From Desulfotignum sp. (GTDB taxonomy: Bacteria; Desulfobacterota; Desulfobacteria; Desulfobacterales; Desulfobacteraceae): a stretch of 34,351 nt of DNA. The stretch covers positions 1 through 34,351 of the forward strand of contig JAABUD010000224.1 in the NCBI GenBank assembly GCA_011389555.1, given 5' to 3'. The position numbers and the translations under genes were made by a program. Shown in pieces: positions 1-7,715 of this stretch. Below the pieces are notes generated by a model. The model saw only the letters and a list, made by a program, of their open reading frames with translations, was not told the origin of the DNA and made no database searches. The stretch's first letter is position 1; each line of letters begins with the position of its first letter.

Positions 1-1771
1 CCACCTCCTTGGTAGTGAAAAACGGCTCGAACAGATTTTCCAGAGTGTCCTTGTCCATGCCGCAGCCGTTGTCACTGACTGCCAGCAGGACAAAATCTCC
101 GGGGATAAAGCCGGCGTGTTTTTTGCAGTATGCCTCATCAAATGACTTTCTTCCGGTTTCAATGGTAAGTTTACCCACTCCGTCAATGGCATCTCGGGCG
201 TTGATGCAGAGATTGGCAAGGATCTGGTCGATCTGGGATGGGTCCATTTTAACTGGCCAGATATGAGAAGCAGGCTGCCAGGCCAGTTCAATGTTCTCTC
301 CGATGAGCCGGCGCAGCATATTCAACATGCTTTCCACAGTATCGTTCAAATCCAGCTGTCTGGGAGAAATAGTCTGTTTTCTGGCAAAAGCCAGCAGCTT
401 ATTTGTGATATCCGCCGAACGATTCGCAGCTTTTTGGATTTCTTTCAGGTCGGAATACAGATCATGGTTTTCTTCTGTCTGCAACAGCGCCAATTCCGTA
501 TGTCCCAGGATTACTCCAAGCATATTGTTGAAATCATGGGCTACTCCGCCCGCCAGACGACCCACAGATTCCATTTTCTGGGCTTGGCGGAGTTGATCCT
601 CATAATACTTTTTCTCTGAGATATCCCGTGCAACGGAAAGCACAGACACCACCTCACCATCGTGATAAACAGGAGTTCCGCTCACCTCACCAAATTTTTC
701 CGTTCCATCTTTTGCAGTAAACTCATAAACTGAATCTGATACGGTATCTCCAGAAAACACGCGTGTCACGTCATTATAGGCTTTTTCAAAATAGGCCGGT
801 GCCAGAATATTGATGTCCTGAAAAGGCTTGCCAACAATCTCCTCTGGTCTGTATCCCAGCAACTTCTCCACAGACGGCGAAACACTGAGAATCTGTAAAT
901 CCTTATCGACAGAATAGATTACGTCGGAGACATTTTCAAAATGAAGGCGGTATTTTTCCTCACTTTTCCGCAAGGCGGCTTCTACCTGTTTGCGTTTGAT
1001 GATATCCTTTTTCAGCTGTTCGTTAGCCGTCTTTAGTTTAAGAGTTCTTTCTTCGACAAGTTTTTCCAAGCTTTTCTGTGATTCACGCAAAGCCCTCTCA
1101 GCTTTATCCAGTAATGCGGTTTTTGCTGAGAGTTCTGTATTCTGTTCAAGCAATGCCTGTTTGCTCTTATTTAGGATCTTGGAAGTCAGATCAGAGATGT
1201 ATGCCACAACAAATAGCAACCCGATAACGACTGCCAGGCGGGTAATGATGGTCAACTCTGGAGGGTTGAATGATTCGACTATACGTTGGGGAGGCATGAA
1301 ACCAAAGTACTCCCCGGCCACCACAAATCCGAAAGCCAACGAACAGATACTGGCAATGAAGTAGGAATAATTTTTAGGTCCCAAAACACCCACGTACACG
1401 ATCAGAGCGGCATAGATAGGGGTAAGAAAAGTGGCTTCGATTCCCCCAAGGCTGTAAATGATTGCGGTGTAGCCAATAATTTCAAGGATATTGATGAGAA
1501 GCGAAGTATATTTAAATGAACGTTCGTTCTTTAAACGCTTTAATATCAACAGCGTGGGTGGATTTATTGCAATGAGATATAGTACTGACAGCGTGACACC
1601 TGTAAAGTGGTTTATTTGGGTCTCGTTGGCAAGATAAGAGGCCAATGCAAACAGCCACATCACCGTGCTGGCTCCCGAGCGGACAAGCGCACCTTGATAA
1701 TGTCGTCTATAGAGCTTCTTAAAGTAATCTTCAGGCGGTTCGAGCTCGTCTTGTTGACTTGCTTCTTCCAT
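1..1771 (-). CDS. Membrane-bound PAS sensor histidine kinase (C-terminus cut by window edge)
   Basis: At least 590 residues are visible, read from the ATG at 1771 toward base 1 with no stop, so the end lies outside the window. Residues about 30-205 are hydrophobic and form roughly six membrane spans. A charged coiled coil follows (about 205-265), then one PAS domain (about 270-390) and a HisKA domain with the H-box AGGVAHDFNNMLGVI, whose phospho-acceptor is His412. The ATPase domain shows the N-box NLCINARDA and the G1 box DNGCGMD, and the frame is cut just after FEPFFTTKE, so the last ATP-binding box is missing from view. The family autophosphorylates and passes phosphate to a response regulator. 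No regulator gene is visible beside it, so the partner and signal are unknown. The start is followed directly by an in-frame hydrophilic N-terminus; an AT-rich promoter region lies upstream. Confidence 0.9.
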   Translation of the reverse strand, partial: MEEASQQDELEPPEDYFKKLYRRHYQGALVRSGASTVMWLFALASYLANETQINHFTGVTLSVLYLIAINPPTLLILKRLKNERSFKYTSLLINILEIIGYTAIIYSLGGIEATFLTPIYAALIVYVGVLGPKNYSYFIASICSLAFGFVVAGEYFGFMPPQRIVESFNPPELTIITRLAVVIGLLFVVAYISDLTSKILNKSKQALLEQNTELSAKTALLDKAERALRESQKSLEKLVEERTLKLKTANEQLKKDIIKRKQVEAALRKSEEKYRLHFENVSDVIYSVDKDLQILSVSPSVEKLLGYRPEEIVGKPFQDINILAPAYFEKAYNDVTRVFSGDTVSDSVYEFTAKDGTEKFGEVSGTPVYHDGEVVSVLSVARDISEKKYYEDQLRQAQKMESVGRLAGGVAHDFNNMLGVILGHTELALLQTEENHDLYSDLKEIQKAANRSADITNKLLAFARKQTISPRQLDLNDTVESMLNMLRRLIGENIELAWQPASHIWPVKMDPSQIDQILANLCINARDAIDGVGKLTIETGRKSFDEAYCKKHAGFIPGDFVLLAVSDNGCGMDKDTLENLFEPFFTTKEV

Positions 1772-1872
1772 ATGGCCTCATTTTAAATCCACGCTTCATT
1801 ATGTAATCTCAAAAGACGGTAAGATTGCTGAAGTATCAACAACCACCATTCCAAAAATTTTTCGGCATCATC

Positions 1873-1889
1873 AAAGTTACGATAACTTT
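1873..1889. repeat. Perfect inverted repeat, possible operator
   Basis: AAAGTTA, a CGA spacer, then TAACTTT: two perfectly complementary 7-base arms about 100 bp upstream of the kinase start codon. The size and symmetry fit the binding site of a dimeric regulator. There is no T-run, so it is not a terminator. A chance palindrome in AT-rich DNA cannot be excluded. Confidence 0.4.
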
Positions 1890-2124
1890 CATTCATACAG
1901 TTTTCAAAAAATCAACATACTTGCATGATACTTGATTCTCACAAACCTCCATAATATTAATGGTATATGCAGAAATTCATTTGATAATCTTTTTTGAATA
2001 AAATCTCACAACATAATCAAACCCGCTGCATAATTGCAACACTCCTTGATTCCTCAAAATCTCAACCATAGTTTCGTTTATGCATGAAAGACTTATCAAT
2101 GAAATGCGTGCATGTCAATTAGAG

Positions 2125-2146
2125 AAAACCCTTAGTCGCTTTAGGG
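2125..2146 (-). terminator. Possible weak terminator after the SDR gene
   Basis: Read on the minus strand, CCCTAAAGCGACTAAGGG forms a short stem (four GC/AT pairs, a mismatch, then one or two more pairs) followed by TTTTCTCT. It lies about 40 bp past the SDR stop. The stem is short, so the call is tentative. Confidence 0.35.
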
Positions 2147-2186
2147 AAAAATACGTAATGCCTGCTTTTTTTTCGATGCCGTTTGC

Positions 2187-2942
2187 TTAAACCAGGCCGC
2201 CCAGGGCTACAGTGATGGCTTCTCCGCTCACTCCGCTGGATTCTTCCGAAGCCAGAAAGGCGATCACTTGAGCCACTTCTTCAGGGGTTGCCACCCGGCC
2301 TGCCGGGTAGAGGGCCGCTCTTTCCTTCCATACCTCATCCGGGGTGATGCCGCGCTGCAGGGCTTCGGCGCTGGCTGACTTCTTGGCCATGGATGTCCGC
2401 ACCCATCCGGGCAGCACGGCGTTGGAGGTCACGCCATGGGGCCCGGCATCCCGGGAGATCGAGCGCATCAGTCCCAGCAGTCCGTGTTTGGAGCTGGTAT
2501 AGGCGCTGCCGGCAAATTCCGCTTTCTGTCCGGCCGTGGAACTGGTGAACACACACCGGCCATAGCCTTGTTCAATCATGTCTTTGACAACGAGCCGTGA
2601 CAGATGATATGGGCCATCCAGGTTGATGCGCAGGGTTTCCTGCCAGACCTCCGGCGGCTGTTCCCAGATCACCCGTTCATGGGCCGAGCCGATACCGTGA
2701 TTGCACACCAGGATCGATATCGGTCCCAGGCGGTCCCGGGTTTCTTTTACTGCAAGCGCACATCCGTCAGGGGTTCCCAGATCCGCTGCCACATAATCCA
2801 TTCCCAGGGATTTGAGTTCATTCTCACTGCGGGCCACGGCCATGACCCGTGCGCCCCGGGATGCCAGCAGTTCAGCTGTGGCCCGGCCGATGCCGCGCCC
2901 TGCGCCTGTTATCAGTGTCACCCGCCCTTTTACTCCCGGCAT
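2187..2942 (-). CDS. Short-chain dehydrogenase/reductase (SDR family oxidoreductase)
   Basis: The protein has 251 residues, the usual length of a classical SDR. The nucleotide-binding motif TGAGRGIG is at 12-19, the structural NHG (variant of NAG) at 81-83, the catalytic Ser at 134/135, and the YxxxK pair at Tyr148 and Lys152. The C-terminal half ends with the common SDR pattern ASEESSGVSGEAITVALGG, as in FabG-like enzymes. It should oxidise or reduce a hydroxyl/keto group with NAD(P)H in the cytoplasm; the substrate cannot be read from sequence. A GGAGGT Shine-Dalgarno sits five bases before the ATG. It lies 34 bp downstream of the ATPase-less PAS protein and is probably co-transcribed with it. 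Confidence 0.9.
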   Translation of the reverse strand: MPGVKGRVTLITGAGRGIGRATAELLASRGARVMAVARSENELKSLGMDYVAADLGTPDGCALAVKETRDRLGPISILVCNHGIGSAHERVIWEQPPEVWQETLRINLDGPYHLSRLVVKDMIEQGYGRCVFTSSTAGQKAEFAGSAYTSSKHGLLGLMRSISRDAGPHGVTSNAVLPGWVRTSMAKKSASAEALQRGITPDEVWKERAALYPAGRVATPEEVAQVIAFLASEESSGVSGEAITVALGGLV

Positions 2943-2976
2943 GCTCTACCTCCACTTCCAGGTTTCGTGGTACATG

Positions 2977-4428
2977 TCATTTTTCCGGATCCCGGGTGGT
3001 TTTTGTTGAAGCGGCATCGATGTCAAAAATTTTTTTGCCCTGCACATAGTCTTTGGTGGCATACTGGGAAATCTTCTGGATTTTGGCAGACAGGTCCATC
3101 ATACGCAACGTGTGTTTTTTTATCAGTTTTATTACATCCGTTTTCTGAGACGGCGCCAGGTTCGGTGCCGCCAGTTTTTGGATGCCAATCAATATTACCT
3201 GCAGCGGGTTGTTCAATTCATGGCTGACAGCGCCGGCCATTTCAAGAATGGCCCTGAGCTTTTCCTTGTCCCGCTGTTCCTGTGCCGCCTGTTTTTGTTG
3301 TGTGATGTCCATGAAAAAGCCCAGAGCGGCCCTGGCCCCCTCGTGTTTTACGGAGGTAATCGTTTCCATCACCCATTTTACACGGCCCAGACTGTCCACA
3401 ACCTGAAATTCATACGGCGTGGTCCGCTGACCGGCCAGCATCTGTTTGGCGCATGCCAAAACGTGCGTTCTGTACTCCGCATGAACCAGCTCCAGAGACT
3501 CCATGCCGGTCAGTTCCTCTTTTGCATATCCCGTGATTCGGCAGAATTCGGGATTCACGTATTTGAACCGGCCTTTCTGTACGATATAACTGCCGATCAG
3601 GGCGCTGTTCCGGCTGTGTTCAAGCTCTTCTTCCGCCTGTTTTCTCTGGGTGTTGTCCCGGATGAACCCCTCGATGGCCACGGCCCGGTTCCGGCTGTCC
3701 CGGACCACGGACCACCGGTCATGCATCCACCGGGTGGTGCCGTCAGTACCGATATACCGGTATTCCACCTCTCCCTCGGATCCTCCGGCTGCCAGCGCAC
3801 TCTTTCTGGCGGCCCTGAGCGTGTCCGCGTCTTCCGGGTGAATGTGCTGGGCCACACTGCCGGAGGTCAGGACGGTACGTCCCTGTTCCCTGCCGCCGAA
3901 CAGCGCCAGGAAGCGTTTGTTAAAGAAAGGAAATGTGCCGGATTCGATATCGAACAGGTAGATGGCATCCTGGGAATGATCGGCCAGCTGCTGAAAGCTC
4001 TCGGACAATGTCCGGATAATATCCGAGTCACTGGCTTCGGACCGGGAATCAGCCGCCCGCTCCAGTTCCCGGACTTTCGCTTCCAGCTCCTCATATGTGG
4101 GTTTGGCGGGTTGGGTCATATTTCGCGACAGCGATGAGGTTGTATCCGGGCTGGTCAGTGCCCCGATGGCGGCCGTGCAGACAGCTGTCGGAGAGTCCGG
4201 ATGATCCGCGGTAAATTCATACCCCTCTTTGGAAAAAACAGCCTGCCACCGGGTCTGGTCCGGGCTTCCCGGACAGAGGTCTTTTAAATGAAATGTAAAT
4301 CCTCTGGTTTTCAGGATGTCCGCCAAAGCCAGTGCGGCATGAATATTTGTGGCTGCATGGGTTGGAACCGCCTCGCCAAGATATTTTTTCAGCTGGTTTT
4401 CCAGTTTGTCAGGAATGGATTCGTTCAT
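2977..4428 (-). CDS. Double-PAS protein with HisKA domain but no ATPase domain
   Basis: I chose the ATG at 4428 (483 residues) because GGAGAAGACC precedes it; the in-frame ATG at 4467 has no ribosome-binding site. The N-terminal ~85 residues form a small alpha/beta domain that loosely resembles the phage ABA-sandwich domain. A short coiled coil (about 110-125) leads into two PAS domains (about 148-258 and 276-378). A HisKA segment follows with the H-box GAVSHELNNPLQVILIG; the acceptor would be His403. The chain ends about 80 residues later in a lysine-rich tail, with no N, G1 or G2 ATP-binding boxes, so it cannot autophosphorylate by itself. It may be a phospho-acceptor for another kinase or a dimerising PAS sensor. 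No frameshift is evident: the next gene starts 34 bp on and is unrelated. Confidence 0.85.
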   Translation of the reverse strand: MNESIPDKLENQLKKYLGEAVPTHAATNIHAALALADILKTRGFTFHLKDLCPGSPDQTRWQAVFSKEGYEFTADHPDSPTAVCTAAIGALTSPDTTSSLSRNMTQPAKPTYEELEAKVRELERAADSRSEASDSDIIRTLSESFQQLADHSQDAIYLFDIESGTFPFFNKRFLALFGGREQGRTVLTSGSVAQHIHPEDADTLRAARKSALAAGGSEGEVEYRYIGTDGTTRWMHDRWSVVRDSRNRAVAIEGFIRDNTQRKQAEEELEHSRNSALIGSYIVQKGRFKYVNPEFCRITGYAKEELTGMESLELVHAEYRTHVLACAKQMLAGQRTTPYEFQVVDSLGRVKWVMETITSVKHEGARAALGFFMDITQQKQAAQEQRDKEKLRAILEMAGAVSHELNNPLQVILIGIQKLAAPNLAPSQKTDVIKLIKKHTLRMMDLSAKIQKISQYATKDYVQGKKIFDIDAASTKTTRDPEK

Positions 4429-4502
4429 GGTCTTCTCCGGTACAGGGTCATTTTTTTTTACAAGCATATTGTTTTAAAATGGAATGTCAATACTTCAGAT
4501 GA

Positions 4503-4847
4503 TCAGCATGTCAGATGGAAACAGGCGGCCACATCATTGGCATCGCCTGCCAGATCATTGAATTTTTCAGCTGCCCGCTTGGAGGACATGACCATGGCAG
4601 TGATCCCTTTTTCCTGAAGATCGGCAACGAGTGTGGCATGGGGTTTCATGAGGCCCGGTTTTCCGGTGCCGATCACAAGGATCTTTGCATGGGTGTCAAG
4701 CACCGCTTCCAGGTCGCATAACGTCAGCCCGTGGCCGGATTTTCTCTGCCATGGGCTCAGAACCGTGCCATCGGGCAGGATAATGAGATCTTTGCGAAAC
4801 GTTTTTCCGTTGATTGTCATTTTACCGAATGAATATGAGTCTATCAT
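4503..4847 (-). CDS. Mth938-like domain protein (DUF498 family)
   Basis: This is a small protein of 114 residues from the ATG at 4847; a GTG at 4877 would add ten residues but is less likely. It starts with a beta-rich segment (SYSFGKMTINGKTFRKDLII), followed by a Rossmann-like core with ILVIGTGKPG and then TAVMSSKRAAEKFNDL. This pattern matches the Mth938/DUF498 (AAMDC/NDUFAF3-like) fold. Eukaryotic relatives help assemble respiratory complex I, but the bacterial role is unknown. It lies 74 bp upstream of the PAS/HisKA gene on the same strand and could share its transcript. The stretch 4848-5120 separates it from the divergent gene. Confidence 0.8.
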   Translation of the reverse strand: MIDSYSFGKMTINGKTFRKDLIILPDGTVLSPWQRKSGHGLTLCDLEAVLDTHAKILVIGTGKPGLMKPHATLVADLQEKGITAMVMSSKRAAEKFNDLAGDANDVAACFHLTC

Positions 4848-4965
4848 GGCCGACCTTTTCTTCTGATATGGGATCACCTGATGTTTGGTAGTAAGTCACA
4901 AATATTTGGAACAATTTTTTGATATAAAGTCAATGATATTTTTCTTTATTTTTGTGCGATTCGGG

Positions 4966-4993
4966 TTGATTATTTTCAAAAAACCCTTACTAT
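4966..4993 (+). promoter_or_regulatory. Candidate sigma-70 promoter of the coiled-coil gene
   Basis: TTGATT (4966-4971), a 16-bp spacer and TACTAT (4988-4993) lie in the AT-rich divergent region about 130 bp upstream of the ATG at 5121. The match is moderate, and the region between 4848 and 5120 holds nothing else I can name. Confidence 0.35.
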
Positions 4994-5120
4994 ATCCACA
5001 ATGGTTTTAGTATTCCCTGTCGCCTGTTCAACATCGCTTTTTGCCAGGGACCCCAGTTCCCGGAAGTTATTTGGATTTTTCGGGTAATTTGATTACAACA
5101 GTAAAAAAGAAGGAGTTCCC

Positions 5121-5423
5121 ATGGAAGTTAAAGATTATTGTAATGCAATGAGGGCTGAAGTAACTGCATGGAAAAACAAACTGGAAGCAATGAAAAAAGT
5201 GGCTGACTCTTACAGCACGCAGCAGAAAGAAAAAGTGCTTCCTCTCATTGGACAGCTGGAACAAGAGGTTGCCTCTGCTCAGATGCGGGTGGATCAGCTT
5301 GATAAAGAATGCCCCTCTGACTGGTCTCCCATGAAAAATGAACTCGACGATCTTTTTGGTACGATCGGAAGCAATGTGAACCGTGCCTGGAAAGACATCG
5401 AGCCCGGGAATGTCGGCGGATAA
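5121..5423 (+). CDS. Small coiled-coil protein of unknown function
   Basis: The protein has 100 residues and a near-ideal AAGGAG ribosome-binding site five bases before the ATG. It is almost entirely helical and charged. Residues about 5-65 show heptad-like spacing (AEVTAWKNKLEAMKKV and LPLIGQLEQEVASAQMRV), which suggests an antiparallel two-helix coiled coil. There is no signal peptide, no membrane span and one Cys near each end of the helical part. It resembles in style the small abundant coiled-coil proteins often seen in Desulfobacterota, but I do not recognise a named family. It stands alone: its own promoter region is upstream and a strong terminator follows, so it may be highly and independently expressed. 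Confidence 0.85.
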   Translation: MEVKDYCNAMRAEVTAWKNKLEAMKKVADSYSTQQKEKVLPLIGQLEQEVASAQMRVDQLDKECPSDWSPMKNELDDLFGTIGSNVNRAWKDIEPGNVGG

Positions 5424-5455
5424 TCTCAACCTGCCGATTCAGTATAATTCAGTTG

Positions 5456-5488
5456 AAAGGCTTTACGTATTTGCGTAAAGCCTTTTTT
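5456..5488 (+). terminator. Strong intrinsic terminator
   Basis: AAAGGCTTTACG pairs perfectly over 12 bp with CGTAAAGCCTTT around a six-base loop, and the stem runs straight into six T residues (5483-5488). It lies 32 bp past the stop of the coiled-coil gene and insulates it from the toxin-antitoxin operon. Confidence 0.93.
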
Positions 5489-5534
5489 CATCCACACATG
5501 GCATGATTCATTATTGTCAAGGTAAAAAATAAAC

Positions 5535-5563
5535 TTGTCACGATACTGTCTGTACAGTATACT
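5535..5563 (+). promoter_or_regulatory. Sigma-70 promoter of the toxin-antitoxin operon
   Basis: TTGTCA (5535-5540), a 17-bp spacer and TATACT (5558-5563) make a near-consensus promoter. Transcription would begin near 5570, about 28 bases before the antitoxin ATG at 5598. This placement argues against the longer reading that would begin at a TTG inside the -35 box. Confidence 0.75.
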
Positions 5564-5564
5564 G
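5543..5564. promoter_or_regulatory. Nested palindromic operator over the toxin-antitoxin promoter
   Basis: ATACTGT-CTGT-ACAGTAT is a perfect 7-bp inverted repeat (5543-5560). It contains CTGTACAG (5550-5557) and overlaps a second perfect palindrome, CAGTATACTG (5555-5564), so three or four half-sites are stacked. Together they cover the spacer and the -10 box. Ribbon-helix-helix antitoxins typically bind such repeats, so autorepression by the downstream antitoxin-toxin complex is the likely role. Confidence 0.65.
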
Positions 5565-5597
5565 ATAAATATAATAATTGTGACAGATGGGGTGATT

Positions 5598-5876
5598 ATG
5601 TCCACAGTAAAATCAATAAAAAACGAAAGAATCGATATTCGGACCAGCTGTGCCGTCAAACAGCTTTTGCAGGAAGCCGCCCGTGCCAGCCATAAGAATG
5701 TCAGTGAATTTTTGCTGGAGGCCGGTATCAATGCCGCCAACCAGGCCCTGGCTGACCGCCGGCGGTTTGAGCTGGATGAAACCCGGTGGGAAGCATTTGA
5801 AAAGGCCCTGGATCGACCGGTTCAGGATAAACCACGGCTCAGGGACCTTCTGCTGGCCCCGGGAATTCTGGAATGA
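5598..5876 (+). CDS. TacA-like antitoxin, DUF1778 (ribbon-helix-helix) family
   Basis: The protein has 92 residues from the ATG at 5598, which follows GGGGTGATT. The N-terminal part, NERIDIRTSCAVKQLLQEAA then NVSEFLLEAGINAA, is the classic DUF1778 ribbon-helix-helix DNA-binding domain. The C-terminal tail (about 60-92), with FELDETRWEAFEKALDRP and then PRLRDLLLAPGIL, matches the toxin-neutralising segment of TacA-type antitoxins. Its stop overlaps the start of the GNAT toxin gene (ATGA), which enforces coupled translation. It should bind and block the toxin and repress its own promoter through the palindromes at 5543-5564. Confidence 0.9.
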   Translation: MSTVKSIKNERIDIRTSCAVKQLLQEAARASHKNVSEFLLEAGINAANQALADRRRFELDETRWEAFEKALDRPVQDKPRLRDLLLAPGILE

Positions 5877-6379
5877 ATCCCCTTTGGGAACCGGTGCGGA
5901 AACTGGCGGTTTCGGATGAGGTTGACGGGTTTGACTGCGGTCAGCCGGAACTCAATCAATTTCTCCAGCGGTTCGCACTGATAAATCAGAAAGCAAACAG
6001 CTCTCAGACTTACGTGTGCTGTAATGAACTGGGTGTTGTGGGATATTATACGCTGGCGGTGGGAAGCGTGGTATATCAGGCAGCACCTGGCAGGATATCA
6101 AAAGGACTGGCTAAGCATCCGGTACCGGTAATGATTCTGGCCCGGCTGGCCGCGGATCTGGCCCACCAGGGGCAGGGCCTGGGACGTGCTTTGCTCAGGG
6201 ACGCGCTGCTGAGGACTCTTCAGGCGGCGGATATTGCGGGAATCCGGTCGCTGCTGGTGCATGCAAAGGATGACAACGCCAGAAACTGGTACCTTTCCTG
6301 GGATTTTGAACCCAGTCCCACTGATCCATGTCATCTGTTTCTGCTGCTCAAAGATCTGAAACACATTCTCAAGGAGTGA
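5873..6379 (+). CDS. TacT-like GNAT acetyltransferase toxin
   Basis: The protein has 168 residues, a typical length for TacT/AtaT-type toxins. The acetyl-CoA-binding motif QGQGLGRALL is at 99-108, preceded by LARLAADL. Tyr140 in the segment NARNWYLSWDFEPSP corresponds to the catalytic Tyr known in this family. The N-terminal region, with FDCGQPELNQFLQRFA then YVCCNELGVVGYYTLA, is the family's usual opening. Known members acetylate the amino group of aminoacyl-tRNA and so stop translation; which tRNA is hit here cannot be told. All key residues are intact, so the toxin is probably active. It overlaps the antitoxin by four bases and ends 9 bp before a convergent gene. Confidence 0.9.
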   Translation: MNPLWEPVRKLAVSDEVDGFDCGQPELNQFLQRFALINQKANSSQTYVCCNELGVVGYYTLAVGSVVYQAAPGRISKGLAKHPVPVMILARLAADLAHQGQGLGRALLRDALLRTLQAADIAGIRSLLVHAKDDNARNWYLSWDFEPSPTDPCHLFLLLKDLKHILKE

Positions 6380-6388
6380 CCCGCAGGA

Positions 6389-6727
6389 TCAGTCCAGGTG
6401 ATATTCGATGTCATCAAAGATATCTTCCAGGGTGTAGAGCAGTTTGTCCGCTTCGGCCAGGTTCCGGTCGGCGATGTTTTCTTCGATGGCATGAAATGTC
6501 TGGGTCAGCTGCTCTTTCTGATCGAGCAGCACCTGCCGCAGCGGCGTGCCGTCGTAATGGTACAGCAGCATGTCGATCTGCCCGGCCAGTTCGTACAGGG
6601 AAGGATTTTTCTCCACCAGACCGGGATCCTGGTATGCCAGGTGCCGGGCCAGCCGGGGATAGGTTGATTCAAAGCTTTTTTTGTAAAACGGCCGGATGGT
6701 CACGGTTATCTGCATGTGTTGGCTCAT
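6389..6727 (-). CDS. Small conserved-looking protein of unknown function
   Basis: The protein has 112 residues and a good AAGGAGA ribosome-binding site seven bases before the ATG. It is predicted to be soluble and mainly helical, with an acidic C-terminal half (EADKLLYTLEDIFDDIEYHL). It begins with a short beta-like stretch, MQITVTIRPFYKKSFESTYP. There are no cysteines, no signal peptide and no recognised motif. It is the last gene of the minus-strand lipid operon, 121 bp after the metallo-beta-lactamase-fold gene, and may have its own start of transcription. I cannot name a family. Confidence 0.75.
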   Translation of the reverse strand: MSQHMQITVTIRPFYKKSFESTYPRLARHLAYQDPGLVEKNPSLYELAGQIDMLLYHYDGTPLRQVLLDQKEQLTQTFHAIEENIADRNLAEADKLLYTLEDIFDDIEYHLD

Positions 6728-6848
6728 GGGGTATCTCCTTGTATCGGGTTGTGGCGCCGCATTGTCGGTTACAGGGGTACAGATGCAGCTCTGTCAGTCA
6801 TCTTTTCACGGTTTTGTCCGAACATTGATTATCCTGCTGCCGGGTGTT

Positions 6849-7691
6849 TCAAAAATCGATATGCCAGCCGGCGCCGGCAAAGGCGAACCGGTCCTTGAAC
6901 CGGTGAAAGAGTTGGGCCGCGGCTTCGTTGCCCGTGCAGTGGGACACGGCAATGGTGTGGACCTGGAATTTGTCAAAGGCATCCATGGCCTGGTCCAGCT
7001 GGGACGGGTCGTTGGCAAATCCCAGGTGGGTGCCGCCGATCACGGCATGAAACGTCGGATGGCCGGATTTTTGGGCAAAGTGTTCCATGATGTTGACAAT
7101 GCCGGAGTGGGCGCATCCGGTGAGGATCACAGGTCCTGCCGGGGTCTCGATGAGCAGGCTGGCATCGTCGTTGAACGGGTCGGGAACAAATCCGTCCGGG
7201 GTCTGTTTCACCAAACGCTCATCGGATGGTTCAAAAGACCCGGTCCGGGGCACCTGGCCGGAAAAAAACACCCCCGGGGCAATTTCAGTGAAGCTGCTGT
7301 GGAACGCGAACCGGGCGTTGAGTGTCTCTTCCAGGGCGGGTTGAGAAAAAGGAATGCCGATGTATGTGGGGTCCTGGTCTTTTGGGAGCAGGTATTTGCC
7401 GGCAAACAGGTCCGGGTGGGCATGGATGGGCAAAGGCTGTTCCCGGGCCGGAAGCTGCATGAGCCCCCCGGTGTGGTCATAATGGCCGTGGCTGATCACC
7501 ACGCCGTCCAGGGCGGCCAGATCGATTTTCAGGGCCTTGGCGTTGTGGGCCAGGCCCAGTCCCTGGCCCGTGTCCATGAGCAGGCGGGTGGTGGGGGTTT
7601 TTATGAGGGCGGCGAATCCATGTTCGCCCATGATGTCTTTGGCCATGTGGGCCCGGTTTTCGCAGATGATGGTGATGCGGGTGTGAGTCAT
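6849..7691 (-). CDS. Metallo-beta-lactamase-fold hydrolase, dihydropterin-phosphate synthase-like
   Basis: The protein has 280 residues. The zinc-binding motif SHGHYDHTGG gives His68, His70, Asp72 and His73. Further ligands are likely His195 in TGCAHSGIVNI (191-201) and His251 in AVSHCTGN. The TGCAHxGIVNI signature is typical of the branch often annotated as 7,8-dihydropterin-6-yl-methyl-4-(beta-D-ribofuranosyl)aminobenzene-5'-phosphate synthase, known from methanopterin biosynthesis; in bacteria that name is often only a family label. An AAGGAG site precedes the ATG. It starts 24 bp after the CFA-synthase-like gene, so it is probably co-transcribed, but I cannot say whether it acts on the lipid product or on a cofactor. 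Confidence 0.87.
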   Translation of the reverse strand: MTHTRITIICENRAHMAKDIMGEHGFAALIKTPTTRLLMDTGQGLGLAHNAKALKIDLAALDGVVISHGHYDHTGGLMQLPAREQPLPIHAHPDLFAGKYLLPKDQDPTYIGIPFSQPALEETLNARFAFHSSFTEIAPGVFFSGQVPRTGSFEPSDERLVKQTPDGFVPDPFNDDASLLIETPAGPVILTGCAHSGIVNIMEHFAQKSGHPTFHAVIGGTHLGFANDPSQLDQAMDAFDKFQVHTIAVSHCTGNEAAAQLFHRFKDRFAFAGAGWHIDF

Positions 7692-7715
7692 GGGGACAGC
7701 TCCTTTGTATGAATG

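Larger units (their letters stand above)
1772..2186. other. AT-rich intergenic region upstream of the sensor kinase
   Basis: This 415-bp gap separates two minus-strand genes. It is markedly AT-rich compared with the GC-rich genes on either side. I see no convincing protein gene in it. It holds a perfect 7-bp inverted repeat at 1873-1889 and a weak hairpin with a T-run just beyond the SDR stop codon, both listed separately. It presumably carries the promoter of the sensor kinase, but I could not pick one -35/-10 pair with confidence. Confidence 0.6.

Noticed and set aside
2080-2190. 36-codon plus-strand open frame just before the SDR 3' end
   Set aside because: It has no ribosome-binding site, runs into the SDR stop on the other strand and crosses the putative terminator; it looks like chance.
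5535-5597. N-terminal extension of the antitoxin from a TTG at 5535
   Set aside because: The added codons overlap the -35 and -10 boxes and the operator; the ATG at 5598 has a ribosome-binding site and matches family length.
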